A stretch of 7,187 nt of DNA from an uncultured Thiotrichaceae bacterium (GTDB lineage: Bacteria; Pseudomonadota; Gammaproteobacteria; Thiotrichales; Thiotrichaceae). The stretch spans positions 1 to 7,187 of the forward strand of contig CACVAV010000145.1 of assembly GCA_902727945.1 (NCBI GenBank). The letters run 5' to 3'. The position numbers and the translations under genes were made by a program. This document shows, piece by piece, positions 6,982 through 7,187 of this stretch (its first letter is position 1; each line of letters starts with the position of its first letter). A model generated the notes under the pieces. It was given only the letters and a program-made list of their open reading frames with translations, made no database searches and was not told where the DNA came from.

Positions 6982-7187
6982 ATGAAAAAAATCACATTGG
7001 TGCTGAAAGGCTATCCACGGCTTTCTGAAACATTTATTGCTCAGGAAATTTACGCTTTGGAACAACGTGGTATGGATATATCACTGGTTTCACTGCGTCA
7101 CCCCACCGATAAAACAACCCACCCGGTTCATGATCAGATTAGTGCACCAGTTATGTATTTGCCGGAATACCTGTATCAGGAAATTCC
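6982..7187 (+). CDS. Glycosyltransferase, family 4-like N-terminal domain (5' part only)
   Basis: The first 68 codons of a glycosyltransferase gene are present before the window ends. The N-terminus reads MKKITLVLKGYPRLSETFIA, continuing QEIYALEQRG. The beta-strand followed by YPRLSETFIxxEI is a signature of GT4-type enzymes related to colanic-acid and exopolysaccharide glycosyltransferases (WcaL-like). In these enzymes the segment forms the first strand and helix of the acceptor-side Rossmann domain. The ATG lies 11 bases after the deacetylase stop. An earlier ATG at 6974 hits a stop after three codons. The ribosome site is weak (GGAA at 6976-6979, only 2 bases from the ATG), so expression may depend on coupling to the upstream gene. 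It would be the third glycosyltransferase unit of the module. The donor-binding C-terminal half is outside the window. Confidence 0.85.
   Translation, partial: MKKITLVLKGYPRLSETFIAQEIYALEQRGMDISLVSLRHPTDKTTHPVHDQISAPVMYLPEYLYQEI

Overview
The window is a densely packed stretch of bacterial chromosome. All six recognisable genes lie on the + strand, and both ends of the window cut through a gene. Moderate base composition, Shine-Dalgarno spacing, stop/start overlaps and protein style all suggest a proteobacterium. A gammaproteobacterium is my best guess, but this is inference: no rRNA or other marker gene is present. I see no tRNA, rRNA, CRISPR array, insertion sequence or phage gene.

Region 1 (1-1466) holds the end of a DppB/OppB-type permease gene and, overlapping it by one base (TAATG), a complete DppC/OppC-type permease gene. 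Together they would form the membrane channel of a peptide/nickel-class ABC importer. The ATPase and binding-protein genes are not in the window. The DppC-type protein has an unusually long periplasmic loop after its first membrane helix.

Region 2 (1441-3771) encodes a large MscS-family mechanosensitive channel built like E. coli YbiO: a signal peptide, an extracytoplasmic N-terminal segment, about ten or eleven membrane helices, then the MscS pore and cytosolic vestibule. Its probable start lies inside the end of the permease gene, so the two are likely co-transcribed and translationally linked.

Region 3 (3772-3843) is the only real intergenic gap, 72 bases. It holds a perfect 7-bp hairpin and the ribosome binding site of the next gene.

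Region 4 (3844-7187) is a carbohydrate module. It begins with a 794-residue protein made of two consecutive GT-B glycosyltransferase-like units (MurG/COG4671-like) fused in one reading frame. Next comes a NodB-like polysaccharide deacetylase without a signal peptide, overlapping the first gene by 8 bases, and then the start of a family-4-like glycosyltransferase. Together they suggest cytoplasmic assembly and deacetylation of a glycan or glycoconjugate whose identity cannot be read from the sequence. This module is the most interesting part of the window.
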